Shown: positions 10,822 to 19,609, counted from the first letter of the stretch. The stretch is 45,274 bases of DNA from Candidatus Gastranaerophilales bacterium Zag_111 (GCA_001899395.1 MOYD01000062.1:211963-257236), one strand, 5' to 3'. Notes: generated by a model from the sequence alone, not told the origin. Numbers and translations are program-made.

Positions 10822-11733
10822 TCAACTTTTAAAATGTTCAAATATTTTCTTCTCCACATCTTCTTTTGTGTAGTGAAAAATTTCCCCATTGATAGCTAAA
10901 TCAACGCCTTTTCCTTGCTTAACATGCCCGATAACAGTACCATTACAGTCAAAATCCGCCGGGACAGCCGCAACAAGTCCGTAATCCTCTCCGCCAAACA
11001 ATACCATGTCGCGCCAGCCGGCAAACTGTTCAATCTCCTTATCATACGGTATTTTATCAAAATCAATTTCCAGCAACACTCCACTCTCGTTTGCGATAGT
11101 CGACAACGCGTCCATAAGTCCGTCTGATGTGTCCATCATTGCATAATCCTGTTCAACTTTGGCGCCGATTTCTTTGCCAAAATTCAATTGTGCCCGTGGT
11201 TCAAGATGAGCTTTAATAAATTTCTCAGGCTGATTTTTTCCTTGCTCCAAAAGTTTTAAACCTGACGCGCTTGAGCCGTGCATGCCGGAAACCACAATTT
11301 TATAACCGGGTTTTGCACTTTTGCGCGATGAAATTTTTCTTCCCTTCGATACTCCAATAGCACAAATTGACACAAAAACCTTATCGCTGCCTGTAATATC
11401 ACCGCCAACAATCTCAACAGCATTGCCGCAAGCGGCTTTAGCACCCTGATAAAAATTTTCCACAAAATCATTATCTGTCATTGGAGGAAGCGACAGCGAT
11501 ACGGTTAAATATTTTGGCTCTGCACCGCTTGCTGCAATATCAGAAAGATTAACCATTACAGACTTAAATCCAATTTGCCATACGCTCATATAATCAAGTC
11601 TAAAATGAACATCTTCTACTAAACTGTCATGAGTTACAACAATTCCTAAATCTTTAAGATACGCGCAATCATCGCCAATATAATCCGAATTCAGAACATT
11701 TTTTATTACTGATATGAATTCTTTTTCCTTCAT
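10822..11733 (-). CDS. thiL: Thiamine-monophosphate kinase
   Basis: Phosphorylates thiamine monophosphate to thiamine diphosphate, the active cofactor. Recognised from IGDDCAYL, VTHDSLVEDVHF, NLSDIAASGAEP, VGGDITGSD, MDTSDGL and LFGGEDYGL, the ATP- and Mg-binding signatures of the ThiL/PurM-like fold. At 303 aa it is close to the usual length, with a short N-terminus. It begins 2 nt after the GGDEF gene, so the two are probably co-transcribed. Confidence 0.95.
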   Translation of the reverse strand: MKEKEFISVIKNVLNSDYIGDDCAYLKDLGIVVTHDSLVEDVHFRLDYMSVWQIGFKSVMVNLSDIAASGAEPKYLTVSLSLPPMTDNDFVENFYQGAKAACGNAVEIVGGDITGSDKVFVSICAIGVSKGRKISSRKSAKPGYKIVVSGMHGSSASGLKLLEQGKNQPEKFIKAHLEPRAQLNFGKEIGAKVEQDYAMMDTSDGLMDALSTIANESGVLLEIDFDKIPYDKEIEQFAGWRDMVLFGGEDYGLVAAVPADFDCNGTVIGHVKQGKGVDLAINGEIFHYTKEDVEKKIFEHFKS

Positions 11734-11735
11734 AA

Positions 11736-13643
11736 TTAAACTATATCATGTTCAATAAGGGAAATAAATTCTTCCACAAGATTTTTGTTCCATTTTTTGC
11801 CTGCATCAGCTTTAATTATTTCAATCGCGTCTTTGTTTGAAAGTTTAGCGCGGTACGGGCGAGGTTCAATCAATGCAAAGTATTGGTCTAAAATAAGTAT
11901 AATTTGCGAGGTAATCGGAATTTCGTCTTTTGAAATCTTATTTGGATACCCTGAACCGTCCCAATTTTCGTGGTGATGTTCAATAATAGGCAAGACATCT
12001 TGAATATATGATATTGGTTTTAAAATCTCGCGAGACGCAATCAGCGGATGATGTTTAATCTTTTCCCGCTCTTCATCAGTTAGCGGAGCTGTTTTTTGAA
12101 GTAAGCTGTCCGGAAGCATTAAGTTTCCTATATCGTAAAGCAGCACGGCAACCCGTAGATTATCAATATCTTCTTTTGGCAAGTCGAAACGTTTTGCAAG
12201 ACTTACCGCCATAATAACTTTATTTTTAATACTTCCCGGCGAGTGCACCGGATTGTAAAGCTTATTTAGCATATCTGCAACAGTATAAAGTGCTTCTTTT
12301 GAACTTTCATTCTTATTTGCCGGTGCTTGAAGTTTCAAACACAACTCTTTTGAAAGATGTTTAATTTTCGGGATTTTATTTTTAGACAAAATGTCAATAA
12401 ACGTATTAACTGCAATCTCTTGCCAGTAAGTCTCAGAAACAGGTTTTGCTAGGGTAACGCGGTTACGCCCTTCCCGTTTTGAAGTATACATAGCCTGGTC
12501 TGTTAATTCAAGCAATTCTTCTACATTTTCGGTATGTTCAAAATAAGTCGCAACCCCAAGAGAACCCGTAATATGCCCAACTGTGTCAATTTCAGCAGCT
12601 TCTATTGATTTACGAATTCTTTCTGCCGCAACCATTGCACCCTCTGAACCAATCCCCGGCAAAAGAACGTTAAACTCTTCGCCACCGATTCTTGCAGGAA
12701 CATCGACAGAACGCGCATTGGATTTCAAAACATCTGCAATAGTTTTTATTGCTGCATCACCATAGACATGCCCGTAAGTATCATTGATTTTTTTCAAATA
12801 ATCAAGGTCAATTCCGATAATCGAAAACGGCTGCTGCTGACGTTTTGCACGCTGAACTTCTTTTCCTAAAGCTTCTTCAAAGTATCTTCTGTTATACAAC
12901 CCTGTCAAAGCATCTGTTACAGCCTGATCGCGAACTGCCTGGAACAGGTCGGCAATAGTTATTGCCATCTCAATCTGTTTTGCAAAAAGCCCAAGAAAAT
13001 CCATTTCTACGCCGGCAAGTTCTTCCCTTGCTGAAAATACACAAAACCAGCCAAATTCCTGCTTTTGAACAACAAGTGGTACAACAATAACAGATTTTAC
13101 CGGCTGGTTAGAAATAATTTTATTAACAGTTTCCTGGCTAAGTTCAGGAAGTACAGCTTTTAAAGAAAGGTCAATAGCTTTTGTCTGAATAATTGTACGC
13201 TGGCGCATGGTATCAGCGAAAACGCTTTCCGTGGAATAATTTAAACGTCTTGTCTGAATGCCCGGCGCGCCCATAATGTTATTCAGCCTGTCAATTAACC
13301 CGTCATTAGACTGTGCAATAACATGCATGTAATCGCCCTGATCATCATGATATTTTCTGATAATCACACAGTGCATATAACCAAGTTCACCTTGGGTACT
13401 GTTGACAATGGCTTCCAGAACATTTTCAAGCGGAGTTGAAGAATTCATCATGTCCCAAATATGCTGCAAAGTAAACATACGTTTATTTGCGTCGTTTAAC
13501 TCTTCGGTGCGTTCTGCAATTTCGCGTTCCAGTTCAAGATTACGTTCGTAAATCTCTAAATAGTCACGTTTTTCGTGATAAATATTATTCTCAACCTCGT
13601 GTACTTTGCGGGTTACTTCCTTAAATTTGTCGAATAATCCCAT
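11736..13643 (-). CDS. GAF-GGDEF protein with degenerate HD-GYP domain
   Basis: A 635-aa cytoplasmic signalling protein. It has an N-terminal coiled coil (about residues 15-60, rich in E/R/L), a GAF-like domain (about 60-225), a GGDEF domain with intact GGEEF (320-324) and an RxxD inhibitory site five residues before it (RSVD), then an HD-GYP-like domain (about 430-630). The GGDEF part should make cyclic di-GMP. In the HD domain, HHP and HHHENWDGSGYP are kept, but the expected LHDIGK is LYDIGN (Y503) and the later DAL-type aspartate is replaced (QYFAL). Hydrolysis of c-di-GMP is therefore doubtful. It is the first gene of the GGDEF-thiL-ispD run. Confidence 0.9.
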   Translation of the reverse strand: MGLFDKFKEVTRKVHEVENNIYHEKRDYLEIYERNLELEREIAERTEELNDANKRMFTLQHIWDMMNSSTPLENVLEAIVNSTQGELGYMHCVIIRKYHDDQGDYMHVIAQSNDGLIDRLNNIMGAPGIQTRRLNYSTESVFADTMRQRTIIQTKAIDLSLKAVLPELSQETVNKIISNQPVKSVIVVPLVVQKQEFGWFCVFSAREELAGVEMDFLGLFAKQIEMAITIADLFQAVRDQAVTDALTGLYNRRYFEEALGKEVQRAKRQQQPFSIIGIDLDYLKKINDTYGHVYGDAAIKTIADVLKSNARSVDVPARIGGEEFNVLLPGIGSEGAMVAAERIRKSIEAAEIDTVGHITGSLGVATYFEHTENVEELLELTDQAMYTSKREGRNRVTLAKPVSETYWQEIAVNTFIDILSKNKIPKIKHLSKELCLKLQAPANKNESSKEALYTVADMLNKLYNPVHSPGSIKNKVIMAVSLAKRFDLPKEDIDNLRVAVLLYDIGNLMLPDSLLQKTAPLTDEEREKIKHHPLIASREILKPISYIQDVLPIIEHHHENWDGSGYPNKISKDEIPITSQIILILDQYFALIEPRPYRAKLSNKDAIEIIKADAGKKWNKNLVEEFISLIEHDIV

Positions 13644-13692
13644 TAACGCCCTTTATTCTTTTGTATATTGCTTTAATTATAATACTTTTCGC

Positions 13693-14739
13693 CTAAAATA
13701 TCAAGTCATGAATTACGGCAATAACATCTTTGGGATTAGGAAAAGCAGTACAAGCATTATGATTTTTCTTTAATTTGCACTTACGTTTAAAACAAGGCTG
13801 GCACGACATTCCCTCTCCACCCAATGCAACATACTTATCAGGATTGCCAAAAGGTGCTAAAACCTGTTTTGGAGTACATGTAAAAATAGTAACTACCGCC
13901 GGATTTCCCGTTGCCCAAGCTAAATGAGCACTACCGGAATCAGGTGCCATAACAAGATTAGCGCGCGAAAAGATTTCCATTAAATCCATAATATCAGTTT
14001 TGCCCGCAAGATTTAAAAACTTACCGCCGCTGATATACTCAATAAGTTCGCTGTCTCCGGCTCCGCCGGTAAAAACAATATTGCATTTAGGAGCAATATT
14101 ATCAACAACCATACGCCAATTATCTTTGTTCCAATGCTTATTAACCCATGTTGTCGCCGGTGCAATAACAACAAGCGGTTTTGTTTTATCAATATCACTT
14201 AAAAACTTATCAACACGCTCGACTGTATCTTTTGAACGTGCAGGCAGTGAAACCTTGATACTATCAACATTTATCCCAAGATACTGAGCGTATTTCAAAT
14301 AGTTTAAAACAATCGGGGAATCCGGCGCATACGAAATATCGTCAATCCACTCATTTCCGCCTAAAATCGCAAATTCTCTGGCTTCTTTTGAAATAATTCT
14401 GCGCTTTGCTCCACAAAATAACATCCAGTAAAGACTTTTTAACATCATCTGTGAATCAATTGCAATATCGAATTTCTCATCACGAATTTGTTTCACTATC
14501 GTCAAATACTCTTTAAAACTCTCCAACGAAAACCCGCGTTTTTTCCATTTTACAACAGGTGCCAAAATCGCCTTATCAACACACGGATTATCCTTAACCA
14601 CCTGATACCCTTTTTCAGACACAAGCCAGGTAACCTCATACCCCGCGCCTTTCAACGCATTAGCAAGCGGAATATTGAAAATCACATCACCCAAAGATGA
14701 CAGTTTAATCAAAAGAACTTTTTGTTTTTGAGTTTCCAT
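13693..14739 (-). CDS. Glycosyltransferase family 9 (heptosyltransferase-like)
   Basis: Resembles ADP-heptose:LPS heptosyltransferases: an N-terminal VLLIKLSSLGDVIFNIPLANAL, a middle VVIAPATTWVNKHWN, and APDSGSAHLAWATGNPAV as the donor-binding signature, followed by a Cys-rich C-terminus (CQPCFKRKCKLK). It probably adds a sugar to an envelope glycan on the cytoplasmic side. The ATG at 14739 puts the LLIKLSSLGD motif at the usual distance, and TATAAT lies 7 nt upstream. An alternative GTG at 14778 overlaps the rsmD stop (GTGA) and would couple translation to rsmD. The choice between them is open. Confidence 0.85.
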   Translation of the reverse strand: METQKQKVLLIKLSSLGDVIFNIPLANALKGAGYEVTWLVSEKGYQVVKDNPCVDKAILAPVVKWKKRGFSLESFKEYLTIVKQIRDEKFDIAIDSQMMLKSLYWMLFCGAKRRIISKEAREFAILGGNEWIDDISYAPDSPIVLNYLKYAQYLGINVDSIKVSLPARSKDTVERVDKFLSDIDKTKPLVVIAPATTWVNKHWNKDNWRMVVDNIAPKCNIVFTGGAGDSELIEYISGGKFLNLAGKTDIMDLMEIFSRANLVMAPDSGSAHLAWATGNPAVVTIFTCTPKQVLAPFGNPDKYVALGGEGMSCQPCFKRKCKLKKNHNACTAFPNPKDVIAVIHDLIF

Positions 14740-14746
14740 ATTAAAA

Positions 14747-14752
14747 ATTATA
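14747..14752 (-). promoter_or_regulatory. Candidate -10 box for a leaderless glycosyltransferase transcript
   Basis: TATAAT on the minus strand, 7 nt before the ATG at 14739, with no Shine-Dalgarno sequence between. No clear -35 was found. Confidence 0.4.
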
Positions 14753-14774
14753 CCTGAAAAACTAAAATTTTTGT

Positions 14775-15293
14775 TCACTTCCTAAGAAATGTTATAAATT
14801 TGTCACCATATTTTTTTTGTTTAATCACGCTGAATTCTCCAAAGTCAACATCTAAAACATGTTCAAGGATTACAATTCCTGAGGCGACGTTTGATACTGC
14901 ATTAAGACTTGCCTCGTAAACACCGGAATAATACGGAGGGTCAATATATATTACATCAAATTCACAAGAAAGCGTCTTACAATACTTTAAACTATCTGCT
15001 AAGACAAGCCGCAAATCATTACCTTCAAATTTTTTAAAATTTGATTTTATCACATTATAAACTTTTTTATTTTTCTCAATGCAAACAACATTACTAAATC
15101 CTCGCGAAAGTGCTTCAAGCCCCATTATGCCGGAACCTGAAAACATATCCAAAAAACTTGCACCCTCAAAATCTATCATTGCTTGCAAAGAATTAAACAC
15201 GCTCATCCTAACTTTTGACAAGGTTGGACGAGTAATATGTTCATCCGGAGCTGTGATTTTTTGTCCTTTGTATTTTCCTGCAGTGATATTCAT
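14775..15293 (-). CDS. rsmD: 16S rRNA (guanine966-N2)-methyltransferase
   Basis: Methylates G966 of 16S rRNA. It starts MNITAGKYKGQKI, as is typical for RsmD. It has the SAM-binding FLDMFSGSGIMGLEALSRG and the catalytic IYIDPPYY motif. At 172 aa it is slightly shorter than average. Its TGA overlaps a possible GTG start of the glycosyltransferase downstream. It is divergent from the poly-G prepilin gene copy 4. No Shine-Dalgarno sequence is visible before its ATG; a weak -10-like TAAACT lies 6 nt upstream. Confidence 0.93.
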   Translation of the reverse strand: MNITAGKYKGQKITAPDEHITRPTLSKVRMSVFNSLQAMIDFEGASFLDMFSGSGIMGLEALSRGFSNVVCIEKNKKVYNVIKSNFKKFEGNDLRLVLADSLKYCKTLSCEFDVIYIDPPYYSGVYEASLNAVSNVASGIVILEHVLDVDFGEFSVIKQKKYGDKFITFLRK

Positions 15294-15328
15294 AAGTTTA
15301 GTTTAACATAAAAGTTATACTTCATATA

Positions 15329-15357
15329 TTTACACCAATTAAAAAAAGTGCTATACT
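15329..15357 (+). promoter_or_regulatory. Promoter of poly-G prepilin copy 4
   Basis: TTTACA (15329-15334), a 17-nt spacer and TATACT (15352-15357). The start codon lies 30 nt further, behind a TAGGAGAG ribosome site. Confidence 0.7.
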
Positions 15358-15387
15358 TGGCATGTACAAAGGAATAGGAGAGTAAAT

Positions 15388-16165
15388 ATGCTAAAAACCA
15401 AGAATAGCCTGCTTGTCGGGGGGGGGGCACCGTAAAAACCTCTCCAGTAGCGGGTTTACGCTAAGTGAAGTACTTATAACCCTTGGTATTATTGGCGTTG
15501 TCGCCGCAATAACAATCCCAACATTAATTGCAAACACTAATGGTCAAAAATATCGGTCTCAGTTTAAAAAGACATTATCTACACTAGCTCAAGCCGGCTT
15601 AATGGCTGAAGCTCAGTATGATTTTAATTATGCCGGCACAACACTGGTTTGCGATGACGGAGATCGCCAGGGAGCACAGCAGCATCCGGACAGTGATATG
15701 TCTTTTTGTGCAATTCTGAACGGAACATTAACCGGTCAAACTTACCATGGTTTTGTTAGAGATTTAAAACGAAGTTCTAATGGGGAAGAGAAAGAATACA
15801 CTATTTCAACAACGACAATTCCAAGTTATTACAAAACTTTATACATAGCATACACACTGGCAGATGGGTCGATTGTGGCATTTCATTCCTGGTCAAAGGG
15901 TTGTAAACTCGACATTGGAGAAAAACTAATGGATACACCTTTGACGCAACGTGATATATGTTCAGGCTTTATTGATGTTAATGGTACAAGCCTTCCTAAC
16001 AAAGAAGTTAAATGTTCCGTTGGGACTACAACATACGATGATACAACAGAACCTTGCATTGTTAAAAATAACGACATTACAGATGTTTTCCCAATAACTT
16101 TCCACGATGCGACGGTTGAACCGCGTACAAATGCAGCTAAATACGTGCTTAATACAACAAAATAG
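15388..16165 (+). CDS. Prepilin-like protein with poly-G leader, out of frame as sequenced (paralog of 18058-18798)
   Basis: ATG at 15388, 7 nt after TAGGAGAG, reads MLKTKNSLLVGGGAP and stops. The body (NLSSSG^FTLSEVLITLGIIGVVAAITIPTL) lies one nucleotide out of frame, across a G10 tract. Removing one G gives a 258-aa prepilin with a 22-residue leader. A TTG at 15413 is in frame with the body but has no ribosome site. The mature part closely matches the gene at 18058-18798 (FCAILNGTLTGQTY, FIDVNG..LPNKEV, ITFHDATVEP.TNAAKYVL) but shares its promoter and leader design with the other poly-G genes. It is monocistronic and ends in a hairpin. Confidence 0.85.
15418..15427 (+). repeat. Poly-G tract (G10) in prepilin leader, copy 4
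   Basis: Ten G followed by CACCG. The start frame would need nine. One extra base downstream of the tract, relative to copies 1-3, accounts for the different required length, so the frame offset is the same one nucleotide. Confidence 0.9.
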
Positions 16166-16188
16166 GAGTAAGAAAAATCTTACTCCTA
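16163..16188. terminator. Hairpin terminator between prepilin copy 4 and pfp
   Basis: TAGGAGTAAG and CTTACTCCTA flank a 6-nt A-rich loop. The stop codon of the prepilin gene is part of the stem. T-rich sequence follows on the minus strand, so it may serve convergent pfp as well. Confidence 0.75.
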
Positions 16189-16206
16189 AAGTCATATTAT
16201 TGTATT

Positions 16207-17889
16207 TTAGACTGAAGCCAATTCTTTACTTCTTTCCAATTTTAGCGTAATTGTTGTGATATCACAAACTTCGCTTGGTCCAAAGTATTGAATTGCACCC
16301 GGGAATAGGTATCTGTCATTCATTGCCCAATCTTCACGGTTGTCCTGAAGTTGTTTAAATACAGAACCGTTAAGTTTTACAAGGGCTTTTTGAATAACAG
16401 GTTTCATTTCGCCGTGGCGTTTTTCCATATTCATCATCATAGTAAGAGGAATTCCGCCTGCAATCCAATTTTCTGCAGGTGCAGTAAGGTTTCTTACTGA
16501 TGATAAATAACCGGTTAAGCCAAAGTTAATCAATGCAAACGCATTGTAGCCAAGTGAATAGCAGTAATCAGCATCAAAGTTTGAAGGGAAAGCGCAACGA
16601 CCTTCATAGCCAAAGAAATGAGATTGTGCTGAGAATTTGCCGCTGAATTTGCCTTGCTGCTTCATTTCGCTTAGTTTTGTTGAAATCATTTCGATTAAAA
16701 GTTTTTCAGTTTCAATTTTAGAAACCTGAACATTTCCGTGCGGGTCACGGTCTGCCAGAAGTTGAACCTTAATACCTGCCGGAAGTGAGCTGTAAACTGA
16801 TGCATTATTATCATCTAATCTTCTTTCAACAATTTCAAATTTATCGTGCATATTTGATGCAGCTAAGAAACTTGAATCTGTTTCAAGTTCAGCCATAATA
16901 TCATTCAGATTTGCAATCATAGACTTCATTTCAGGAATAAATTCAATTAAACCCTCCGGAACAATTGCAATACCGAAATTTTTGCCAGCTTGTGCACGTC
17001 TTGCAATAATATCAGACATATAATTAACAATAGAGTCTAATGACATTTGTTTTGCTTCAACTTCTTCTGAAATCAAAGTGATGTTTGGCTGAGTTTGAAG
17101 AGCTGCTTCTAATGCAACGTGAGAAGCACTTCTTCCCATTATTTTGATAAAATGCCAGTATTTTTTAGCTGAATTAGCGTCTCTTTGGATATTTCCGATA
17201 AGTTCAGCATAAGTTTTTGTAGCTGTATCAAACCCGAAAGATATTTCTATTTGTTCATTTTTTAAGTCGCCGTCGATTGTTTTTGGACATCCGATAACTT
17301 GAATTCCTGTGTTATTTTTTACAAACCATTCAGCAAGAAGAGCTGCATTGGTATTAGAATCATCGCCGCCAATAATAACAATTGCGCTAATTCCTAATTT
17401 TTTACAAACATTGTAAGATTCATGGAATTGATCTTCGGTTTCTAATTTTGTTCTGCCGGAACCGATAATATCAAAACCACCGGTATTTCTGTATGCGTTA
17501 ATAATATCGTCTGTGAATTCAATGTATTTACCGTCAATAATACCTGATGGACCGCCTAAAAATCCATATAATTTATTTTCCGGATTAGCATTTTTTAAAG
17601 CGTCATACAAACCTGCGATAACATTGTGTCCGCCAGGAGCCTGCCCGCCTGATAAGATAACCCCAACATTTCTAACTTCAGAATTTGAAGAAGAAGATGT
17701 TGATTTAAAAGTTACGGTTGGTTTGCCGTAAGTATTAGCAAATAATGCTTTAATTTGTTCCTGGTCTCTAACAGATTCTGTAGCAGAACCTTCTACTAAT
17801 TCCAATGAATTAACACCACTCTGTAAACTTGAAGGAAGTTTTGGTTGGTATTTCAATCTCTCAATTTGTAATGGTGAAAGTTTTGTCAT
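16207..17889 (-). CDS. pfp: Diphosphate--fructose-6-phosphate 1-phosphotransferase
   Basis: A long-form (560 aa) phosphofructokinase that uses pyrophosphate. [13 protein letters not shown] and [11 protein letters not shown] form the nucleotide/PPi site. IIGGDDSNT carries the GGDD sequence typical of PPi-dependent enzymes (ATP enzymes have GGDG), and [12 protein letters not shown] has the PPi-type lysine. [14 protein letters not shown] and the C-terminal [15 protein letters not shown] regions fit the eukaryote- and spirochaete-like long group. The reaction is reversible, so it can serve glycolysis and gluconeogenesis. An SD (GAGAGG) is present. It is monocistronic. Confidence 0.94.
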   Translation of the reverse strand: MTKLSPLQIERLKYQPKLPSSLQSGVNSLELVEGSATESVRDQEQIKALFANTYGKPTVTFKSTSSSSNSEVRNVGVILSGGQAPGGHNVIAGLYDALKNANPENKLYGFLGGPSGIIDGKYIEFTDDIINAYRNTGGFDIIGSGRTKLETEDQFHESYNVCKKLGISAIVIIGGDDSNTNAALLAEWFVKNNTGIQVIGCPKTIDGDLKNEQIEISFGFDTATKTYAELIGNIQRDANSAKKYWHFIKIMGRSASHVALEAALQTQPNITLISEEVEAKQMSLDSIVNYMSDIIARRAQAGKNFGIAIVPEGLIEFIPEMKSMIANLNDIMAELETDSSFLAASNMHDKFEIVERRLDDNNASVYSSLPAGIKVQLLADRDPHGNVQVSKIETEKLLIEMISTKLSEMKQQGKFSGKFSAQSHFFGYEGRCAFPSNFDADYCYSLGYNAFALINFGLTGYLSSVRNLTAPAENWIAGGIPLTMMMNMEKRHGEMKPVIQKALVKLNGSVFKQLQDNREDWAMNDRYLFPGAIQYFGPSEVCDITTITLKLERSKELASV

Positions 17890-17972
17890 TTAATAATCCT
17901 CTCATTTTATATCTCTGTATACAATTTATATTTTACTACAAAAATAAAAGAGGTAAATATTAATAAGAAAAA

Positions 17973-18003
17973 GAGGACTGAACATAGTTAAGATTCAGTC
18001 CTC
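17973..18003 (-). terminator. Intrinsic terminator after prepilin 18058-18798
   Basis: GAGGACTGAA and TTCAGTCCTC form a 10-bp stem. On the minus strand it is followed by TTTTTCTTATTAAT. Confidence 0.85.
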
Positions 18004-18057
18004 AATAATGTAAAGCGTACCAACAGAATTAACTGTCGGCATTATTTAAAAGAAAGT

Positions 18058-18798
18058 CTATTTTGCAGATGTTAATACGTATTTAGCCGCATTTGAAGCC
18101 GGTTCAACAGTTGCATCGTGGAACACGATTGGGAATACGTCTGTCATGTGGTTAGCATCGTTTTTAACTGCACAAGGAGTTTGAACTTCTTGGGTAGTGT
18201 CACCTTCAGTACAAGTAACTTCTTTGTTAGGAAGAGTTACACCGTTTACGTCGATAAAGCCTAAGCAAGATTCTAAAGCACCGCCAGCAGCAAGTACTGT
18301 ATCAGTCATTTGTGTACCGATAGCAAGTTCGCAACCTGTAGCACTGGCGTCAAACGCTACGATAGATCCGTCTGCCAATGTATAAGCTTTATAATCTGCA
18401 TAATCAGCTGAGATTGTTGCTTGTGAAACTAATTCATATTCAACTTCTGAACCGTTAGCATTACGTATTAAGTCACCAACAGTACCTTGGTATGTTTGAC
18501 CTGTTAAAGTACCGTTCAAGATTGCACAGAAAGACATCTCTGTATCCGGATGTTGTTCAGCACCTGTACGGTCGCCTTCATCACAAGTAATTGTTGTACC
18601 TGCATAGTCAAAGTCGTACTGTGCTTGTGCCATTAAGCCTGCCTGGTTCAATGTTGATAATGTCTTTTTAAACTGTGATCTGAATTTTGCACCGTTGGTG
18701 TTTGCAATCAATGTAGGAATTGTCATTGCTGCAACAACGCCAATGATACCAAGGGTAATCAAAACCTCTGCCAAAGTAAAACCGAATCTTTTTGTCAT
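18058..18798 (-). CDS. Prepilin-like protein paired with an XRE regulator
   Basis: A 246-aa prepilin with a short leader: MTKRFG^FTLAEVLITLGIIGVVAAMTIPTL, including the E5 needed for methylation and assembly. The mature domain has several cysteines and FIDVNGVTLPNKEV near the C-terminus. It is a close paralog of the poly-G gene at 15388-16165 but has a different leader and no G tract. The ribosome site is GAAAGGA and the promoter is TTGACA-17-CATAAT. An XRE gene is divergent 183 nt away. A near-consensus promoter and strong terminator suggest that it can be highly expressed. The assembly machinery is not in the window. Confidence 0.93.
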   Translation of the reverse strand: MTKRFGFTLAEVLITLGIIGVVAAMTIPTLIANTNGAKFRSQFKKTLSTLNQAGLMAQAQYDFDYAGTTITCDEGDRTGAEQHPDTEMSFCAILNGTLTGQTYQGTVGDLIRNANGSEVEYELVSQATISADYADYKAYTLADGSIVAFDASATGCELAIGTQMTDTVLAAGGALESCLGFIDVNGVTLPNKEVTCTEGDTTQEVQTPCAVKNDANHMTDVFPIVFHDATVEPASNAAKYVLTSAK

Positions 18799-18884
18799 AA
18801 CTTTTATCCTTTCTTTGTTACTCTTATTGTATTAACCCAACTTTTTCATTAATACTTATGGATTAATAACAACTTCCTATACTT

Positions 18885-18913
18885 ATTATGTCGTATCATG
18901 CCAAGTTTGTCAA
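18885..18913 (-). promoter_or_regulatory. Promoter of prepilin 18058-18798
   Basis: On the minus strand: TTGACA (18908-18913), a 17-nt spacer and CATAAT (18885-18890). It lies in the divergent region with the XRE gene at 18982, with CTTG direct repeats around the -35 that could serve as an operator. Confidence 0.7.
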
Positions 18914-18981
18914 GTGTTATTATGCTATTGTGTCATTTTTAGTCCGGAAGTATGAGATAAAATTAATAAAAAGGGGTAGAA

Positions 18982-19308
18982 ATGGCGTTACTGAGCAAAC
19001 TTTTGGGGATGAGGATAAAAGAATTACGCAAACTACGCGGCTTAACACAGGCTCAACTAGCCGAAAGTATCGGTATGGAAACAACAAACCTCTGTAAGCT
19101 CGAAAATGGCGGACAACTGCCAAAAGAGGAAAATATCGAAAAAATTGCCATAATATTAGACGTCGAATACCGTGAACTTTTTAACTTCGGACATCTAAAA
19201 TCCGAAAAAGAGCTCCAGGACGAACTAATCTACATAATCAAAAACGCACCCAAAAAAGACCTTGAAATGTATTACAAAATAATAACCGCAACCGTCGAAC
19301 GGGGGTAA
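18982..19308 (+). CDS. XRE-family HTH regulator
   Basis: A 108-aa protein. Residues 10-65 are a Cro/CI-type HTH (MRIKELRKLRGLTQAQLAESIGMETTNLCKLE, split here for reference), followed by an acidic helical tail of about 40 residues that may dimerise. It is the only XRE gene in the window with a clear Shine-Dalgarno site (AAGGGG, 6 nt before ATG). It is divergent from prepilin 18058-18798 and convergent with the next XRE gene, 18 nt away. Probably regulates the neighbouring prepilin. Confidence 0.88.
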   Translation: MALLSKLLGMRIKELRKLRGLTQAQLAESIGMETTNLCKLENGGQLPKEENIEKIAIILDVEYRELFNFGHLKSEKELQDELIYIIKNAPKKDLEMYYKIITATVERG

Positions 19309-19326
19309 TATTCCGCTCAATAAATC

Positions 19327-19545
19327 TTAATAATCAAAATCCAGCAACTCCTTTGGTTCCACCCCTAACACATCAGCTATAATTTTTAATTTTGACAGGG
19401 TAATATCAGTTCGTGCGGTTTCTACCATTGCAATCATTGAACGCGAAATTCCGCTTGTAGCAAGAAAATCATCTTGTTTTATCTTCTTTTCCTGTCTAAT
19501 TCTTTTTAAATTTTTTGCAAATTTTTGTAAAAAAGGCTTGTCCAT
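19327..19545 (-). CDS. Small XRE-family HTH regulator, probably leaderless
   Basis: A 72-aa single-domain Cro/CI-type HTH (NLKRIRQEKKIKQDDFLAT, recognition helix SRSMIAMVE). It is divergent from prepilin 19610-20338. The ATG at 19545 has no ribosome site; GATAAT lies exactly 6 nt upstream, so the transcript likely starts at the ATG. Two 13-bp palindromes in the intergenic region are probable binding sites, one overlapping this -10, which suggests autoregulation together with control of the prepilin. Confidence 0.88.
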   Translation of the reverse strand: MDKPFLQKFAKNLKRIRQEKKIKQDDFLATSGISRSMIAMVETARTDITLSKLKIIADVLGVEPKELLDFDY

Positions 19546-19551
19546 TTATAT

Positions 19552-19593
19552 ATTATCAGCTACACTGACAATATATAAAATCAGTGACACTGA
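19552..19593. promoter_or_regulatory. Twin 13-bp operators between XRE 19327-19545 and prepilin 19610-20338
   Basis: A perfect palindrome TCAGTGACACTGA (19581-19593) and a second copy TCAGCTACACTGA (19556-19568, two mismatches) lie 25 bp apart, about 2.5 helical turns. Between them is an AT-rich stretch with TATATAAAA. The left copy overlaps the XRE -10 (GATAAT, 19552-19557, minus strand). Confidence 0.7.
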
Positions 19594-19609
19594 CATGGAG
19601 GGTATAAAT

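Noticed and set aside
14740-14778. GTG at 14778 as start of the glycosyltransferase
   Set aside because: Not fully excluded: it overlaps the rsmD stop as GTGA. The ATG at 14739 gives the family's usual distance to the LLIKLSSLGD motif and has a -10 box upstream, so it was preferred.
15413-16165. TTG at 15413 as the natural start of prepilin copy 4 (which would put the gene in frame)
   Set aside because: No ribosome site precedes it, while the ATG at 15388 has a strong one and aligns with the starts of the other three poly-G genes. The other three have no equivalent in-frame start because a TGA lies directly upstream of the tract.
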